NCBI GenBank assembly: GCA_965214975.1
Contig: OZ244055.1
Span: forward strand, 1,984,001-2,048,000
Source: JAJEBT01 sp965214975
Lineage (GTDB): Bacteria; Pseudomonadota; Alphaproteobacteria; MPNO01; UBA830
Direction of reading: 5' to 3'
DNA: 64,000 nt
Part shown: positions 1-10,167 of the stretch, piece after piece
Layout of the letters: the number at the start of each line of letters is the position of its first letter
How positions within the stretch are numbered: position 1 is the stretch's first letter
Notes under the pieces: model-generated
Seen by the model: the letters and a program-made list of their open reading frames with translations, nothing else
Database searches by the model: none
What the model was told of the DNA's origin: nothing
Made by a program: the position numbers and the translations under genes

Positions 1-152
1 CGCTTCACGCCGCTTGCCGTGTATAGTCCGCTTGGCGGCCCTTCGCGGCGCGGAATCCGCGCGGCGCCGCGCCGCAACCCTCGACAACCGGTTCCGGCAC
101 GCGCTCCCGCCCCCGCGGGAGAGTCCGGGGACGGCAACCAACGGCGAGAGGC

Positions 153-1202
153 ATGGATTTCAGGAGCGTTCTGGCCATCGTGGCCGACGGCGGAACCCTC
201 GATTCGCGGCAGGCGGAATCGGCGTTCGACACGATCATGTCGGGCAACGCGACGCCGGCGCAGATCGGGGCGTTTCTCGCGAGCCTGCGCATGCGCGGCG
301 AGACGGTCGGGGAGATCGCCGCCGCGGCGCGCGTGATGCGCGCCAAGGCGCTCCGCGTCGCCGCGCCCGCCGACGCCATCGACGTCGTCGGAACCGGCGG
401 CGACGGCAGCGGAACGCTCAACATCTCGACCGCGTCGGCGATCACGGTCGCGGGCTGCGGCGTCCCCGTCGCGAAGCACGGCAACCGCGCCCTGTCCTCG
501 CGGGCGGGCGCGGCGGACGTTCTCGGCGCGCTCGGGGTCAACATCGACGCCGACCCGCCCCTGATCGAGAGATCGATCGCCGAAGCCGGAATCGGGTTCA
601 TGATGGCGCCTCGCCATCATGGCGCCACGCGCCATGTCGCCGGCCCGCGCGTGGAACTCGCCTTCCGCACGGTGTTCAACATGCTGGGGCCGCTTTCGAA
701 TCCCGCGATGGTGGACAGGCTCCTGGTCGGCGTGTTCGCCCGGGAATGGGTCGAGCCGGTCGCCCGCGTGCTCGGCGAGCTGGGCGCCCGGCGCGCCTGG
801 GTCGTCCACGGCGCCGGCGGCCTGGACGAGCTGTCGACCAACGGCCCCGCGGCCGTCGCGGAACTCCGCGACGGCAGGGTTTCGGCCTTCGAGGTCGCGC
901 CGGGCGACGCCGGGCTGCCGGTCAGCCCGCTCGACGGGCTGCGGGGCGGCGACGCGGAGTTCAACGCCGACGCCCTGCGCCGGCTGCTCGACGGCGAGAC
1001 CGGCGCGTTCCGCGACACCGTCCTGCTGACCTCGGCCGCGGCGCTGGTCGTCGCCGACAGGGCGCGAACCCTGAAGGAAGGGGTCGGGATCGCCGCCGGC
1101 TCCATCGACGGGGGCGCCGCCCGCGGCGCGCTGGAGCGCATGGTCGCGATTTCCAACGAGCCTCCCCCGGACCCGCCCGAGGAAGGGCAGGAAGATGCAT
1201 GA
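153..1202 (+). CDS. trpD: Anthranilate phosphoribosyltransferase
   Basis: This enzyme transfers the phosphoribosyl group of PRPP to anthranilate, the second step of tryptophan synthesis, in the cytoplasm. The 349-residue protein is full length for the family. It carries the PRPP-binding glycine loop VGTGGDGSGTLNIST (around residue 76) and the KHGNR motif that follows. The ATG is preceded by a purine-rich GAGAGG. The stop overlaps the trpC start by 8 nt, so the two genes are translationally coupled. No trpG or trpE end is visible in the 152 bp upstream. That leader has a weak -10-like TATAGT at 22-27 whose -35 would fall at the window edge. Confidence 0.96.
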   Translation: MDFRSVLAIVADGGTLDSRQAESAFDTIMSGNATPAQIGAFLASLRMRGETVGEIAAAARVMRAKALRVAAPADAIDVVGTGGDGSGTLNISTASAITVAGCGVPVAKHGNRALSSRAGAADVLGALGVNIDADPPLIERSIAEAGIGFMMAPRHHGATRHVAGPRVELAFRTVFNMLGPLSNPAMVDRLLVGVFAREWVEPVARVLGELGARRAWVVHGAGGLDELSTNGPAAVAELRDGRVSAFEVAPGDAGLPVSPLDGLRGGDAEFNADALRRLLDGETGAFRDTVLLTSAAALVVADRARTLKEGVGIAAGSIDGGAARGALERMVAISNEPPPDPPEEGQEDA

Positions 1203-2025
1203 CGCCCTCGCCCGGATCTGCGCCGACAAGGCCGGTCACGTCGCCGCCCGCAAGGCCGAGATGCCGGCGTCCGCCGTCGAGGCGGCCGCCCGCGAGGCCT
1301 CCCCGGCGCGAGGCTTCCACGCCGCCCTGAGAAGCGAATCCGGCCGAGGACGGCACGGCCTGATCACGGAGATCAAGAAAGCCTCCCCCAGCAAGGGGCT
1401 GATCCGCCGGGACTTCGATCCGGCGCGGCTTGCCGGGGCCTACGAGCGCGGGGGCGCCACCTGCCTGTCGGTGCTGACCGACGGGCCGTATTTCCAGGGC
1501 GCGGACAGCCATCTTCGGGCGGCCCGGGAACGCGTGTCGCTTCCCGTCCTGCGCAAGGATTTCATGATCGACCCCTACCAGGTCGCGGAAGCCCGGATGC
1601 TGGGGGCGGACTGCATTCTCGTCGTTCTCGCCGCGGTCGACGACGGGCTCGCGGCCGAGATCGAGGCCGCGGCCTTCGAGTGGAGCATGGACGTGCTCGT
1701 CGAGATCCACGACGGCGACGAGCTGGAACGCGCCGCGAAGCTCCGGTCGCCCCTGCTCGGCATCAACAACCGCGACCTCAGAACCCTGGAAACGGACATC
1801 CGGACCACCGTGGAACTCGCGCCCCGCGCGCGCGACGCCGGCCGCCTGGTCGTCAGCGAGAGCGGCCTCTCCGACGCGTCCGACCTGAAGGCCATGCGCG
1901 ACGCCGGCGCCAGCGCGTTCCTGATCGGCGAAGCCCTGATGCGCCGGCCGGACGTCGAGGCCGCCACCAGACTGCTGCGGGCCGGCCGCGGTCCCGGAAA
2001 GGAGACGGCCCGATGCCGCGGCTGA
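1195..2025 (+). CDS. trpC: Indole-3-glycerol phosphate synthase
   Basis: It closes the indole ring of 1-(2-carboxyphenylamino)-1-deoxyribulose 5-phosphate, the fourth step of tryptophan synthesis. The 276 residues form one TIM-barrel domain with the signatures EIKKASPSKG, LSVLTD, LRKDFMIDPYQ and GINNRDL, and a VSESG phosphate-binding loop near the C-terminus. The PRAI (trpF) domain fused to it in enterobacteria is absent, as is usual in alphaproteobacteria. The gene overlaps trpD upstream and moaC downstream (13 nt), so biosynthetic and molybdopterin genes share one transcript. The C-terminal tail after GRGPGK looks dispensable and is shaped by the moaC overlap. Confidence 0.96.
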   Translation: MHDALARICADKAGHVAARKAEMPASAVEAAAREASPARGFHAALRSESGRGRHGLITEIKKASPSKGLIRRDFDPARLAGAYERGGATCLSVLTDGPYFQGADSHLRAARERVSLPVLRKDFMIDPYQVAEARMLGADCILVVLAAVDDGLAAEIEAAAFEWSMDVLVEIHDGDELERAAKLRSPLLGINNRDLRTLETDIRTTVELAPRARDAGRLVVSESGLSDASDLKAMRDAGASAFLIGEALMRRPDVEAATRLLRAGRGPGKETARCRG

Positions 2026-2501
2026 CGCATGTCGGCGCCGACGGCGGAGCGCGCATGGTCGACGTCTCCGGCAAGGAGGTCACCGCGCGCACGGCCACCG
2101 CGCGCGGCCGGGTGCTGATGCGGCCGGAGACCCTGGAGCTGGTGGCGAGCGGCGCGGCACGGAAGGGCGACGTGCTGGCGGTGGCCAGGCTTGCCGGCAT
2201 CATGGCGGCCAAGAGAACGTCCGACCTGATCCCGCTGTGCCATCCGCTGGCGCTCGACCGGGTCGATCTGGTGCTGACCTGCGACTCCGAACGCGCCGCC
2301 GTCGACATCGAGGCGACCTGCGGCCTCAGGGCCCGCACCGGCGTCGAGATGGAGGCGCTGACGGCGGTTTCCGTGGCCGCCCTCACCGTCTACGACATGT
2401 GCAAGGCGGTCGACCGGGGCATGCGCGTCACCGACATCCGCCTGGTCCGGAAGTCCGGCGGGAGATCGGGAGAGTTCGCGGCGCCCCCGGGCGGCGACTG
2501 A
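2013..2501 (+). CDS. moaC: Cyclic pyranopterin monophosphate synthase
   Basis: MoaC acts with MoaA to turn GTP into cyclic pyranopterin monophosphate, the first intermediate of molybdenum cofactor. The ATG at 2013 lies inside the end of trpC and follows a GGAGA ribosome-binding site. It gives 162 residues, the usual MoaC length; the open frame extends further upstream but only in the trpC shadow. Family motifs are visible: MVDVSGKEVTARTA near the start, AGIMAAKRTSDLIPLCHPL in the middle, and TGVEMEALTAVSVAALTVYD. The stop is one base before the moeA ATG. Its place between trpC and moeA matches the common alphaproteobacterial gene order. Confidence 0.95.
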   Translation: MPRLTHVGADGGARMVDVSGKEVTARTATARGRVLMRPETLELVASGAARKGDVLAVARLAGIMAAKRTSDLIPLCHPLALDRVDLVLTCDSERAAVDIEATCGLRARTGVEMEALTAVSVAALTVYDMCKAVDRGMRVTDIRLVRKSGGRSGEFAAPPGGD

Positions 2502-2502
2502 A

Positions 2503-3729
2503 ATGTCCGGACTTCTGCCGGTGGCCGAAGCGCAGCGGCGCATCCTGGACGCCGTGCCGCTGGTGGCGGCGGAACAGATCCCCGTCGCGCGCGGGCTCGG
2601 CCGCGTGCTGGCTGCCGACCTCCGGGCGCGGCGGAGCCAGCCGCCGGCGGCCGTCTCCGCGATGGACGGCTACGCCGTCCGCGCCGAGGACGTCGCCGCG
2701 CTTCCGTCCGAACTCAGGATCGTCGGATACGCGCCGGCCGGGCACTCGCATGACGGCCGGCTGCGGCCCGGCGAAGCCGTCCGGATCTTCACCGGGGCCC
2801 CGCTGCCGGACGGGGCGGACGCGATCGTGATCCAGGAAAACGCGGAGCGGGACGGGGAGCGCGTGCGCGTGGTCGCGGGGGAGGCCGCGAAGGGGAGCCA
2901 TGTCCGGCCCGCGGGGCTCGACTTCAGGGAGGGCGACGTCCTGCTGGAAGCCGGCCGCGTCCTGACCGCGCGGGACGTCGGCCTCGCGGCCGCGATGAAC
3001 ATCCCGTGGCTGATGGTCCGCCGCAGGCCGCGGATCTCGGTCCTCGCCACCGGCGACGAGATCGTGATGCCGGGCGACCCGGTCGGGCGCAACCAGATCG
3101 TGAGCTCGAACGCCCTCGCGCTCTGCGCCTTCGCCGCCGCCCAGGGGGCCGACGCCACGGACATCGGCATCGCGCCGGACGACGCCGGGGAACTGCGCGC
3201 GATCGCGGAGAACGCGCGCGGCAGCGACCTTCTCGTGACCACCGGGGGCGCGTCGGTCGGGGACCACGATCTCGTGCGGGAGGTGCTCGGCGACGCGGGG
3301 CTCGCGGTCGATTTCTGGCGAATCGCCATGCGCCCCGGAAAGCCGCTCATGTTCGGCGCCTTCCGGGACAGCCACCTGATCGGACTGCCCGGCAACCCGG
3401 TCTCGTCGCTGGTCTGCGCGATCGTCTTTCTCGCTCCGGCGATCCGCAGGATGACGGGCGTTCCGGACGTGCTGCCGCGACGCCGCGACGCCCGCCTGGA
3501 CGGGACTCTCGGAACCAACGACGAGCGCGAGGACTACCTGCGGGCGACGCTGTCGCGGTCCGGCGGCGCCGCGCCCGCGGTCACGCCGTTCTCCCGTCAG
3601 GACAGCTCCATGTTCGCCACGATGGCCCGCGCCGACGCGCTGGTCGTCCGCCCTCCGTTCGCTCCCCCCGCGCGGCCCGGAGATCCGGTCGAGATCATCG
3701 GCCTGGAAGGCGGCGTTCTCAGCGTCTGA
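2503..3729 (+). CDS. moeA: Molybdopterin molybdenumtransferase
   Basis: MoeA inserts molybdate into adenylated molybdopterin, the last general step of molybdenum cofactor synthesis. The 408-residue protein has the four-part MoeA layout: the N-terminal SAMDGYAV motif, the beta-rich domain with GEAVRIFTGAPLPDGADAIV, the MogA-like domain with VLATGDEIV and TTGGASVGDHD, and GKPLMFG/GLPGNPVSS before the C-terminal domain. One base separates it from moaC, so the two are coupled. A 158-bp gap follows that holds the lexA control region. Together moaC and moeA indicate molybdoenzymes in this organism, though none is encoded in the window. Confidence 0.95.
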   Translation: MSGLLPVAEAQRRILDAVPLVAAEQIPVARGLGRVLAADLRARRSQPPAAVSAMDGYAVRAEDVAALPSELRIVGYAPAGHSHDGRLRPGEAVRIFTGAPLPDGADAIVIQENAERDGERVRVVAGEAAKGSHVRPAGLDFREGDVLLEAGRVLTARDVGLAAAMNIPWLMVRRRPRISVLATGDEIVMPGDPVGRNQIVSSNALALCAFAAAQGADATDIGIAPDDAGELRAIAENARGSDLLVTTGGASVGDHDLVREVLGDAGLAVDFWRIAMRPGKPLMFGAFRDSHLIGLPGNPVSSLVCAIVFLAPAIRRMTGVPDVLPRRRDARLDGTLGTNDEREDYLRATLSRSGGAAPAVTPFSRQDSSMFATMARADALVVRPPFAPPARPGDPVEIIGLEGGVLSV

Positions 3730-3803
3730 GGGGAGCGGCGCGCGAAGGGTCCGTCCGGCCCTGGGGCCCGGGCGGCCGCCGAAAACGGCGACGGGAACGA
3801 TTC

Positions 3804-3832
3804 TTGACATTTCGCAGAACGAATCGAGAATA
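3804..3832 (+). promoter_or_regulatory. lexA promoter with overlapping SOS box
   Basis: A perfect -35 hexamer TTGACA (3804-3809) is followed 16-17 bp later by GAGAAT/AGAATA (3826-3832). Overlapping the spacer and -10 is GAAC-N7-GAAT at 3817-3831. This is one base off GAAC-N7-GAAC, the complement of the GTTC-N7-GTTC direct repeat bound by alphaproteobacterial LexA. A repressor there would block RNA polymerase, so lexA is probably autoregulated. Promoter hexamers and the half-sites are seen directly; LexA binding is inferred. Confidence 0.7.
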
Positions 3833-3887
3833 CCCTTTCGTGACGCGCGCCGTCCGGCGCGATGCCGATACATGCGGAGACAGAGAG

Positions 3888-4577
3888 ATGCTGACGAGGA
3901 GACAACTTGACCTGCTGGACTTCATCGACGAGAGGATCAACGCGACCGGGGTGTGCCCGTCCTTCGACGAAATGAAGGAGGCCATGGACCTCAAGTCGAA
4001 GTCCGCGATCCACCGGCTGATCATTTCCCTCGAGGAGCGGGGCTACATCCGCCGTCTGCGCTACCGGGCGCGCGCGCTCGAGGTTCTCCGCAGGCCGCGG
4101 ACCGGAGACGAGGCGGCGGGCAGCTTCACGCCCAGGGTCATCGACGGCTCGGGCGCGCACGGCGAGTGGGCCGCCGGGACCGAAGCGCAGGCCCGGGCGG
4201 TGCCGGTGCCGTTCTACGGAAAGATCGCGGCCGGAATGCCGATCGAGGCCCTGCGCGACCAGTCGCGCACCTTCGAGACGCCCGCCGACCTCCTCGGGCA
4301 GGGGAACCACTACGCCCTGGAGATCGAGGGCGATTCGATGATCGAGGCCGGCATCCTCGACGGCGACGTGGCGCTGATCAGGCAGACCGACACGGCCGAG
4401 AACGGGGACATCGTGGTCGCCCTCGTGCAGGACCGCGAGGCGACGCTGAAGAGATTCAGGCGGCGCGGCGCCTCGATCGCCCTGGAACCGGCGAACAAGA
4501 ACCACGAGACGCGGATCTTCGGACCCGACCAGGTCCGCGTCCAGGGCCGTCTCGTCGGGCTGGTCCGCAAGTACTGA
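3888..4577 (+). CDS. lexA: SOS response repressor LexA
   Basis: LexA represses DNA-repair genes and cleaves itself when activated by RecA filaments. The ATG at 3888 gives 229 residues; the frame is open upstream only through the moeA shadow. Residues 1-70 form the winged-helix domain (MLTRRQLDLLDFIDERI, then SKSAIHRLIISLEERGYI). The cleavage site is Ala115-Gly116 in KIAAGMP, the nucleophile is Ser150 in EGDSM and the general base is Lys188 in ATLKRF. All are intact, so it should be cleavable. The gene has its own promoter with an overlapping SOS box and is followed after 47 bp by gltX. Confidence 0.96.
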   Translation: MLTRRQLDLLDFIDERINATGVCPSFDEMKEAMDLKSKSAIHRLIISLEERGYIRRLRYRARALEVLRRPRTGDEAAGSFTPRVIDGSGAHGEWAAGTEAQARAVPVPFYGKIAAGMPIEALRDQSRTFETPADLLGQGNHYALEIEGDSMIEAGILDGDVALIRQTDTAENGDIVVALVQDREATLKRFRRRGASIALEPANKNHETRIFGPDQVRVQGRLVGLVRKY

Positions 4578-4624
4578 ACCGCGGAGCCGGCGCCCGGCGG
4601 CGCGTTGCCGGACGGCAGTTCCCG

Positions 4625-6064
4625 ATGCGGGTCGTGACGCGTTTCGCCCCGTCGCCGACGGGGTTCCTGCACATCGGCGTGGCCAGAACCGCCCTGTTCA
4701 ACTGGCTTTGCGCCCGCCACGCCGGCGGCAGGTTCTTTCTGCGCATAGAGGACACCGACCGCAGGCGGTCCACGTCCGAGGCGGTCGAGGCGATCCTCGA
4801 CGGCCTGTCGTGGCTCGGGCTTCGCTGGGACGGGGAGCCTGTCTACCAGCACGCCAGAAAAGCGCGGCACGTCGAGGTCGCCCGGACGCTTCTCGAAACG
4901 GGTCACGCGTACCGCTGCTACTGCACGCCCGGGGAACTCGCCGCCATGCGGGAGAAGGCGAGGTCGGAGGGAAGGTCCGTGCGGTACGACGGCACCTGGC
5001 GGGACCGCCCCGAATCCGACGCTCCCGCGGGCGTCGATCCCGTCGTCAGGTTCCGCGCCCCGACCGAGGGCGCGACGGTCGTGGAGGACGCGGTCCAGGG
5101 AGCCGTCACCATCGACAACCCGGTGCTCGACGACCTGGTCATGCTCCGCGCCGACGGCACGCCCACCTACACGCTGTCGGCGGTGACCGACGACCACGAC
5201 ATGGGCGTCACGCACGTGATCCGGGGCGACGACCATCTGAACAACGCCGCCCGCCAGTCGCAGATCATCCGGGCCCTCGGATGGGATCTCCCGGTCTACG
5301 CGCACATCCCGCTGATCCACGGCCCCGACGGCGCCAAGCTCTCCAAGCGCCACGGGGCGCTGGGCGTCGACGCCTACCGCGACATGGGCATGCTTCCCGA
5401 GGCGTTGCTCAACTATCTCTGCCGGCTCGGCTGGAGCCACGGGGACGACGAGTTCTTCTCCATGGACCAGGCGGTGGAATGGTTCGACCTCGCGGACGTC
5501 AACAGGGGCGCCGCCCGCTTCGACCTCGACAAGCTCGCGCACCTGAACGGGCTGCACCTTTCGGCGCGCGACGACCGCGTCCTCGCCGACGAGACGTTCC
5601 CGATGATCGAGAACCGGATCGGCGGGCCGCTTTCCGGGCCGGCGAGGGAACGCGTGGCCGCGGGAGTGCCCTCCGCCAAGATCCGCGCGAGAACCCTCTC
5701 GGAACTGGCCGAATCCCTGGCGTTCTACGCGCGGCTCCGCCCGCTCGTCCCGGACCCCAAGGCGGAAAGGCTCCTCCAGGGGGCGGCGCCGGGAATCCTC
5801 GGCGAGCTCCGTGCCGCGCTCGGAGGCGTCCCGGGATGGCGCGAAGCCGGCCTCGAGGCCGCCGTGCGGGCTTTCGCGGAGGAGCGGAGCCTCAAGCTCG
5901 GCGCGGTCGCCCAGCCTCTCAGGGCCGCCCTGACCGGCAGCGACGCCTCGCCGGGGATCTTCGAGGTCATGGCCATTCTCGGCCGCGAGGAGACGCTGGG
6001 GCGCATCGAGGACGCCGTCGGGGCGCCGGGGCGATCGCCGGCCGACTCCCGCCCATCCCCTTGA
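4625..6064 (+). CDS. gltX: Glutamyl-tRNA synthetase
   Basis: It charges glutamate onto tRNA-Glu in the cytoplasm. The 479-residue protein is a class I synthetase. The HIGH-type motif is in PSPTGFLHIGVARTALFNWL (residues 10-29) and the KMSKS-type motif is AKLSKRHG near residue 238. The zinc-region signature CYCTPGEL is present. I start at ATG 4625 because homology begins there, although the frame is open about 670 bp further upstream over lexA. In many alphaproteobacteria comEC lies between lexA and gltX; here only 47 bp separate them. Whether this GltX is discriminating cannot be judged from the sequence alone. Confidence 0.95.
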   Translation: MRVVTRFAPSPTGFLHIGVARTALFNWLCARHAGGRFFLRIEDTDRRRSTSEAVEAILDGLSWLGLRWDGEPVYQHARKARHVEVARTLLETGHAYRCYCTPGELAAMREKARSEGRSVRYDGTWRDRPESDAPAGVDPVVRFRAPTEGATVVEDAVQGAVTIDNPVLDDLVMLRADGTPTYTLSAVTDDHDMGVTHVIRGDDHLNNAARQSQIIRALGWDLPVYAHIPLIHGPDGAKLSKRHGALGVDAYRDMGMLPEALLNYLCRLGWSHGDDEFFSMDQAVEWFDLADVNRGAARFDLDKLAHLNGLHLSARDDRVLADETFPMIENRIGGPLSGPARERVAAGVPSAKIRARTLSELAESLAFYARLRPLVPDPKAERLLQGAAPGILGELRAALGGVPGWREAGLEAAVRAFAEERSLKLGAVAQPLRAALTGSDASPGIFEVMAILGREETLGRIEDAVGAPGRSPADSRPSP

Positions 6065-6183
6065 TTCCGAACGGTTTCCGACTGCCAGAAATCGCGGGAA
6101 GTCGCGGACCGCCGCCTCCCGGCTCCCCCGCGCCGGCGACGCGCGGCGGCTCCGGAACGCCGCCCGAGGCCGCGGCCGCGGCT

Positions 6184-6212
6184 TTGATGCGCCCTCGCAA
6201 AAGGTGTAGGTT
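6184..6212 (+). promoter_or_regulatory. gltA: Candidate gltA promoter
   Basis: In the 229-bp gap between gltX and gltA, TTGATG (6184-6189) and TAGGTT (6207-6212) are separated by 17 bp. The leader to the gltA ATG would be about 75 nt. The match to sigma-70 consensus is modest, but the spacing is optimal and the -10 resembles the TAGTGT boxes found elsewhere in the window. No other feature is evident in this gap. Confidence 0.4.
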
Positions 6213-6293
6213 CGGACAGGGACAATCGACGAGGCGCCCCGTTCGGGCGGTTCCCGGGGCACGACGAGGCACCATGCGGGGAGGCATGCCGCC

Positions 6294-7610
<1,317 letters not shown>

Positions 7611-7637
7611 CCAGGGCGGTCCGGGAGGGACAGCGGC

Positions 7638-8045
7638 TCACTCCCTCTCGATCAGCTCGATCCTGTAGCCGTCCGGATCCTCGACGAAGGCGATCACCGT
7701 CGTGCCGTGCTTCATCGGCCCCGGCGGCCTCGGAACGCTGACGCCTTCGGCTTCCATCCGCGCGCAGGCCGCGCGGATGTCGGGCACGGCGACGGCGAGA
7801 TGGCCGAACCCCGAACCGTGCGTGTAGGGTTCCTCCTGGTCCCAGTTGTGGGTCAGCTCGAGGACCGTGCCGCTGTCCTCGTCCTCGTAGCCCATGAAGG
7901 TGTTGGTGAACCTGCCCCCGGGGAAGTCCTTCCGCCGCAGAACCTTCATGCCGAGATGCCGCGAATAGAAGTCGACGGACCTCTCGAGATCCCTGACGCG
8001 GATCATGGCGTGCAGAAGCCGGAACCGGCTGGTGTCGAGAGTCAT
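7638..8045 (-). CDS. gloA: Lactoylglutathione lyase (glyoxalase I)
   Basis: It isomerises the methylglyoxal-glutathione hemithioacetal to S-lactoylglutathione, detoxifying methylglyoxal. The 135-residue protein is one vicinal-oxygen-chelate unit pair. The expected metal ligands are visible: His in RLLHAMIRV near the N-terminus, Glu in VLELTHNWD, His in GFGHLAVAV and Glu in YRIELIERE at the very C-terminus. The ATG at 8045 overlaps the stop of the LpxI-LpxB gene by 4 nt (ATGA), so it is the last gene of the long minus-strand run. It faces gltA. No clear rho-independent terminator is visible in the 27-bp gap. Confidence 0.93.
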   Translation of the reverse strand: MTLDTSRFRLLHAMIRVRDLERSVDFYSRHLGMKVLRRKDFPGGRFTNTFMGYEDEDSGTVLELTHNWDQEEPYTHGSGFGHLAVAVPDIRAACARMEAEGVSVPRPPGPMKHGTTVIAFVEDPDGYRIELIERE

Positions 8046-10057
8046 TCCCTTCCTCCGTCCGTCGCGGCGGGTTCCCTTCCCCGGACCGCGGTTCCGCGCA
8101 GATGGGCCAGAACGACCTTCGCCGCGGCCGAGCTCGGCGACCCCTCGGCCGGCCGCAGCATGTCGAGCGCCCCGCGGGCGGCCGCCACCTGGTCGCCGCC
8201 GAGGGCCGGCCGGTCCAGGAACTCCGCCAGGGCCGCGGCGATCCGGCGCCCCCGGCACCTCTCCTGGAGAAGTTCGGGTATCGCCTCGCGCTCGAGCAGT
8301 ATGTTGACAAGATTGACATGGCGCAACCGCGCCGTCCGCAGCATGCGGAAGGCCGCGACGGTGAGGCCGTTCATCCGGTAGGCGATCACGTGGGGCACCC
8401 CCGCCCCGGCCAGCTCGAGCGACACGGTGCCCGATGCCGCCATCGCGACGTCGCTCGCCGCCATCGCGTCCCGCCTGTCCGACGGAGAGGTCGCGACGAC
8501 CGCGCGCCCGGGCCACCGCGCCAGGCGTTTCCCCAGCGCCCCTTCGAGATGCGGCAGGGTCGGGAAGCAGAACACCGCCTCCGGCCTCTTCAGCAGCAGC
8601 CGTTCGGCGGCATCCCGAAACGCCGGCAGCACGCGGTCCACCTCTCCGCGCCTGCTGCCGGGAAGGACGCAGACCACCGTCGCGTCCGGGGAGATCCCGT
8701 GTCCGGCCCGGAACCCCTGGCCGTCGCCGGAACCCTCCGGGGTCTCGACGACCGGATGGCCGACGAACGTGCAGGGCAGCCCCTCCCTCTCGAAATACGG
8801 CGGCTCGAACGGCAGCAGCACCATGAGATGGTCCAGCATCGCGGCGAAGGCGCGCGCCCGGCCGGGCTTCCAGGCCCAGACCGTCGGCGCCACGTAATGC
8901 ACCAGGGGAATCCCGCTGCCGGCGAGCAGCTTCCAGACCCGGTAGCAGAAGCCCGGGGAATCGACGGAGACCACGATGTCCGGCCGGTCGTCGAGAATCC
9001 GCTCCGCGGTCCTCCTGATCCGCCGCCGGATCAGCTTGATCCTCGGCAGGATCTCCGCCAGCCCCATCACGGCGATGTCGGAAACCGGAAAGAGGCTGTT
9101 CAGGCCCCGGGCGGCCATCTCGCCGCCGCCGACTCCCGCGAACCTGATCCGGCCCCCGGTCCGTTCCGACAGCGCCGCCATCAGTCTCGCCCCCAGCATG
9201 TCGCCGGACGGCTCTCCGGCGATCAGCCACACCAGCGGATCCGGGATCCCGAACAGGAACAGCCCGCGTTCGTCGGCCGCCGCGACCGCGGCCTCCCGCT
9301 CGACGACGAGCGTCCCGCCGGCTTCCACCGCGATTCCGCGAAGCCCGGCGGCCGCGGCGTTCCTCACGGTGGCGACGCCGATCGCCGGCAGGTCGGCACG
9401 GCGTTCCTGGCCGGGCTTGGCGCACTTCACCAGGACGCCGCCCGGCGCGTCCGGATCCACGAACGGCGCGCAGCGCGCGACGAGCGCGTCCGTGCCCTCC
9501 AGCCCCTCCAGCCCGATCACCGTGCCGTTCTGCACCACCGCCGCCTGCCCGACGTCCAGCGCTCCCAGCGTCCGCGCCGCCTCCAGTCCGCGCGCGATGT
9601 CCTCCCTGCCGGCGGAGTCGGGCGCGACCGCGCCGAGCGTCCCCGGCGTCGCGAGCAGTTCCTCGAGGATCTCGTCGACGCCGACGACGCGGAATCCCTC
9701 GGTTTCCTCGAGTTCGCGGACCACCGCCGCGAGAAGATGGTTGTCGCCCAGGATCCGCGTTCCGACACGGGCCAGAAACCGCGCCGAACGGGGATCCCGA
9801 AGCAGTTCCGCGACGCCGGGACGGGGGATCCTGCCGACGAGAACCAGTTCCGCGAGACCGAGCCGGCGGGCGGCGGCGATCGCCTCTCCGAAGGATCCGG
9901 TTCCCACCCACTCCACCGGCGCGCCTTCGAGAGCGCCGGGATCGGCGCAGTTCTCGAACGCGAGGACATGGAAGTCGCGCCCGCTCTGGCGGCAGGCCGC
10001 GACCAGGCGGGCCGGCAGTCCGCCGGCGCCCGCGACGATGCCCAGTCTTGGCGCCAT
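8042..10057 (-). CDS. lpxI-lpxB: LpxI-LpxB fusion: UDP-2,3-diacylglucosamine hydrolase / lipid A disaccharide synthase
   Basis: One 671-codon frame joins two consecutive enzymes of lipid A synthesis. Residues 1 to about 270 are LpxI (DUF1009), which hydrolyses UDP-2,3-diacylglucosamine to lipid X; visible signatures are LGIVAGAGGLP, VGRIPRP, GDNHLLAAVV and VLVKCAKPGQ. From about residue 274 the chain is LpxB, the glycosyltransferase that joins lipid X to a second UDP-diacylglucosamine; signatures are IAGEPSGDMLGARLM, YVAPTVWAWKPGRA and LPGSRRGEV. There is almost no linker (GLFLFGIPDPLVWLIAGEP). An in-frame GTG at 9232 could start a separate LpxB, but no ribosome-binding site precedes it. lpxA, fabZ and lpxD lie upstream; the gene order matches the pathway. 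Confidence 0.88.
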   Translation of the reverse strand: MAPRLGIVAGAGGLPARLVAACRQSGRDFHVLAFENCADPGALEGAPVEWVGTGSFGEAIAAARRLGLAELVLVGRIPRPGVAELLRDPRSARFLARVGTRILGDNHLLAAVVRELEETEGFRVVGVDEILEELLATPGTLGAVAPDSAGREDIARGLEAARTLGALDVGQAAVVQNGTVIGLEGLEGTDALVARCAPFVDPDAPGGVLVKCAKPGQERRADLPAIGVATVRNAAAAGLRGIAVEAGGTLVVEREAAVAAADERGLFLFGIPDPLVWLIAGEPSGDMLGARLMAALSERTGGRIRFAGVGGGEMAARGLNSLFPVSDIAVMGLAEILPRIKLIRRRIRRTAERILDDRPDIVVSVDSPGFCYRVWKLLAGSGIPLVHYVAPTVWAWKPGRARAFAAMLDHLMVLLPFEPPYFEREGLPCTFVGHPVVETPEGSGDGQGFRAGHGISPDATVVCVLPGSRRGEVDRVLPAFRDAAERLLLKRPEAVFCFPTLPHLEGALGKRLARWPGRAVVATSPSDRRDAMAASDVAMAASGTVSLELAGAGVPHVIAYRMNGLTVAAFRMLRTARLRHVNLVNILLEREAIPELLQERCRGRRIAAALAEFLDRPALGGDQVAAARGALDMLRPAEGSPSSAAAKVVLAHLRGTAVRGREPAATDGGRE

Positions 10058-10167
10058 CCCGCCGGCCCGAGGATCCCCCGCCCCGTTTCCGTCGCCGGTT
10101 CGCCCGCCGGCGCCCGGGCCGGCGTCGCGCCCGCCCTCAGCCGGGGACGCGGAGACCGGCGGCGGAA

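Noticed and set aside
14..1330. Long overlapping frames on both strands throughout the G+C-rich genes
   Set aside because: They are Arg/Pro/Ala-rich shadows in other frames of recognised genes; none shows family motifs.
6065..6180. Possible fifth copy of the dispersed repeat after gltX
   Set aside because: Only about 16 bases around GTCGCGGACCGCCGC resemble copy C; the rest does not align.
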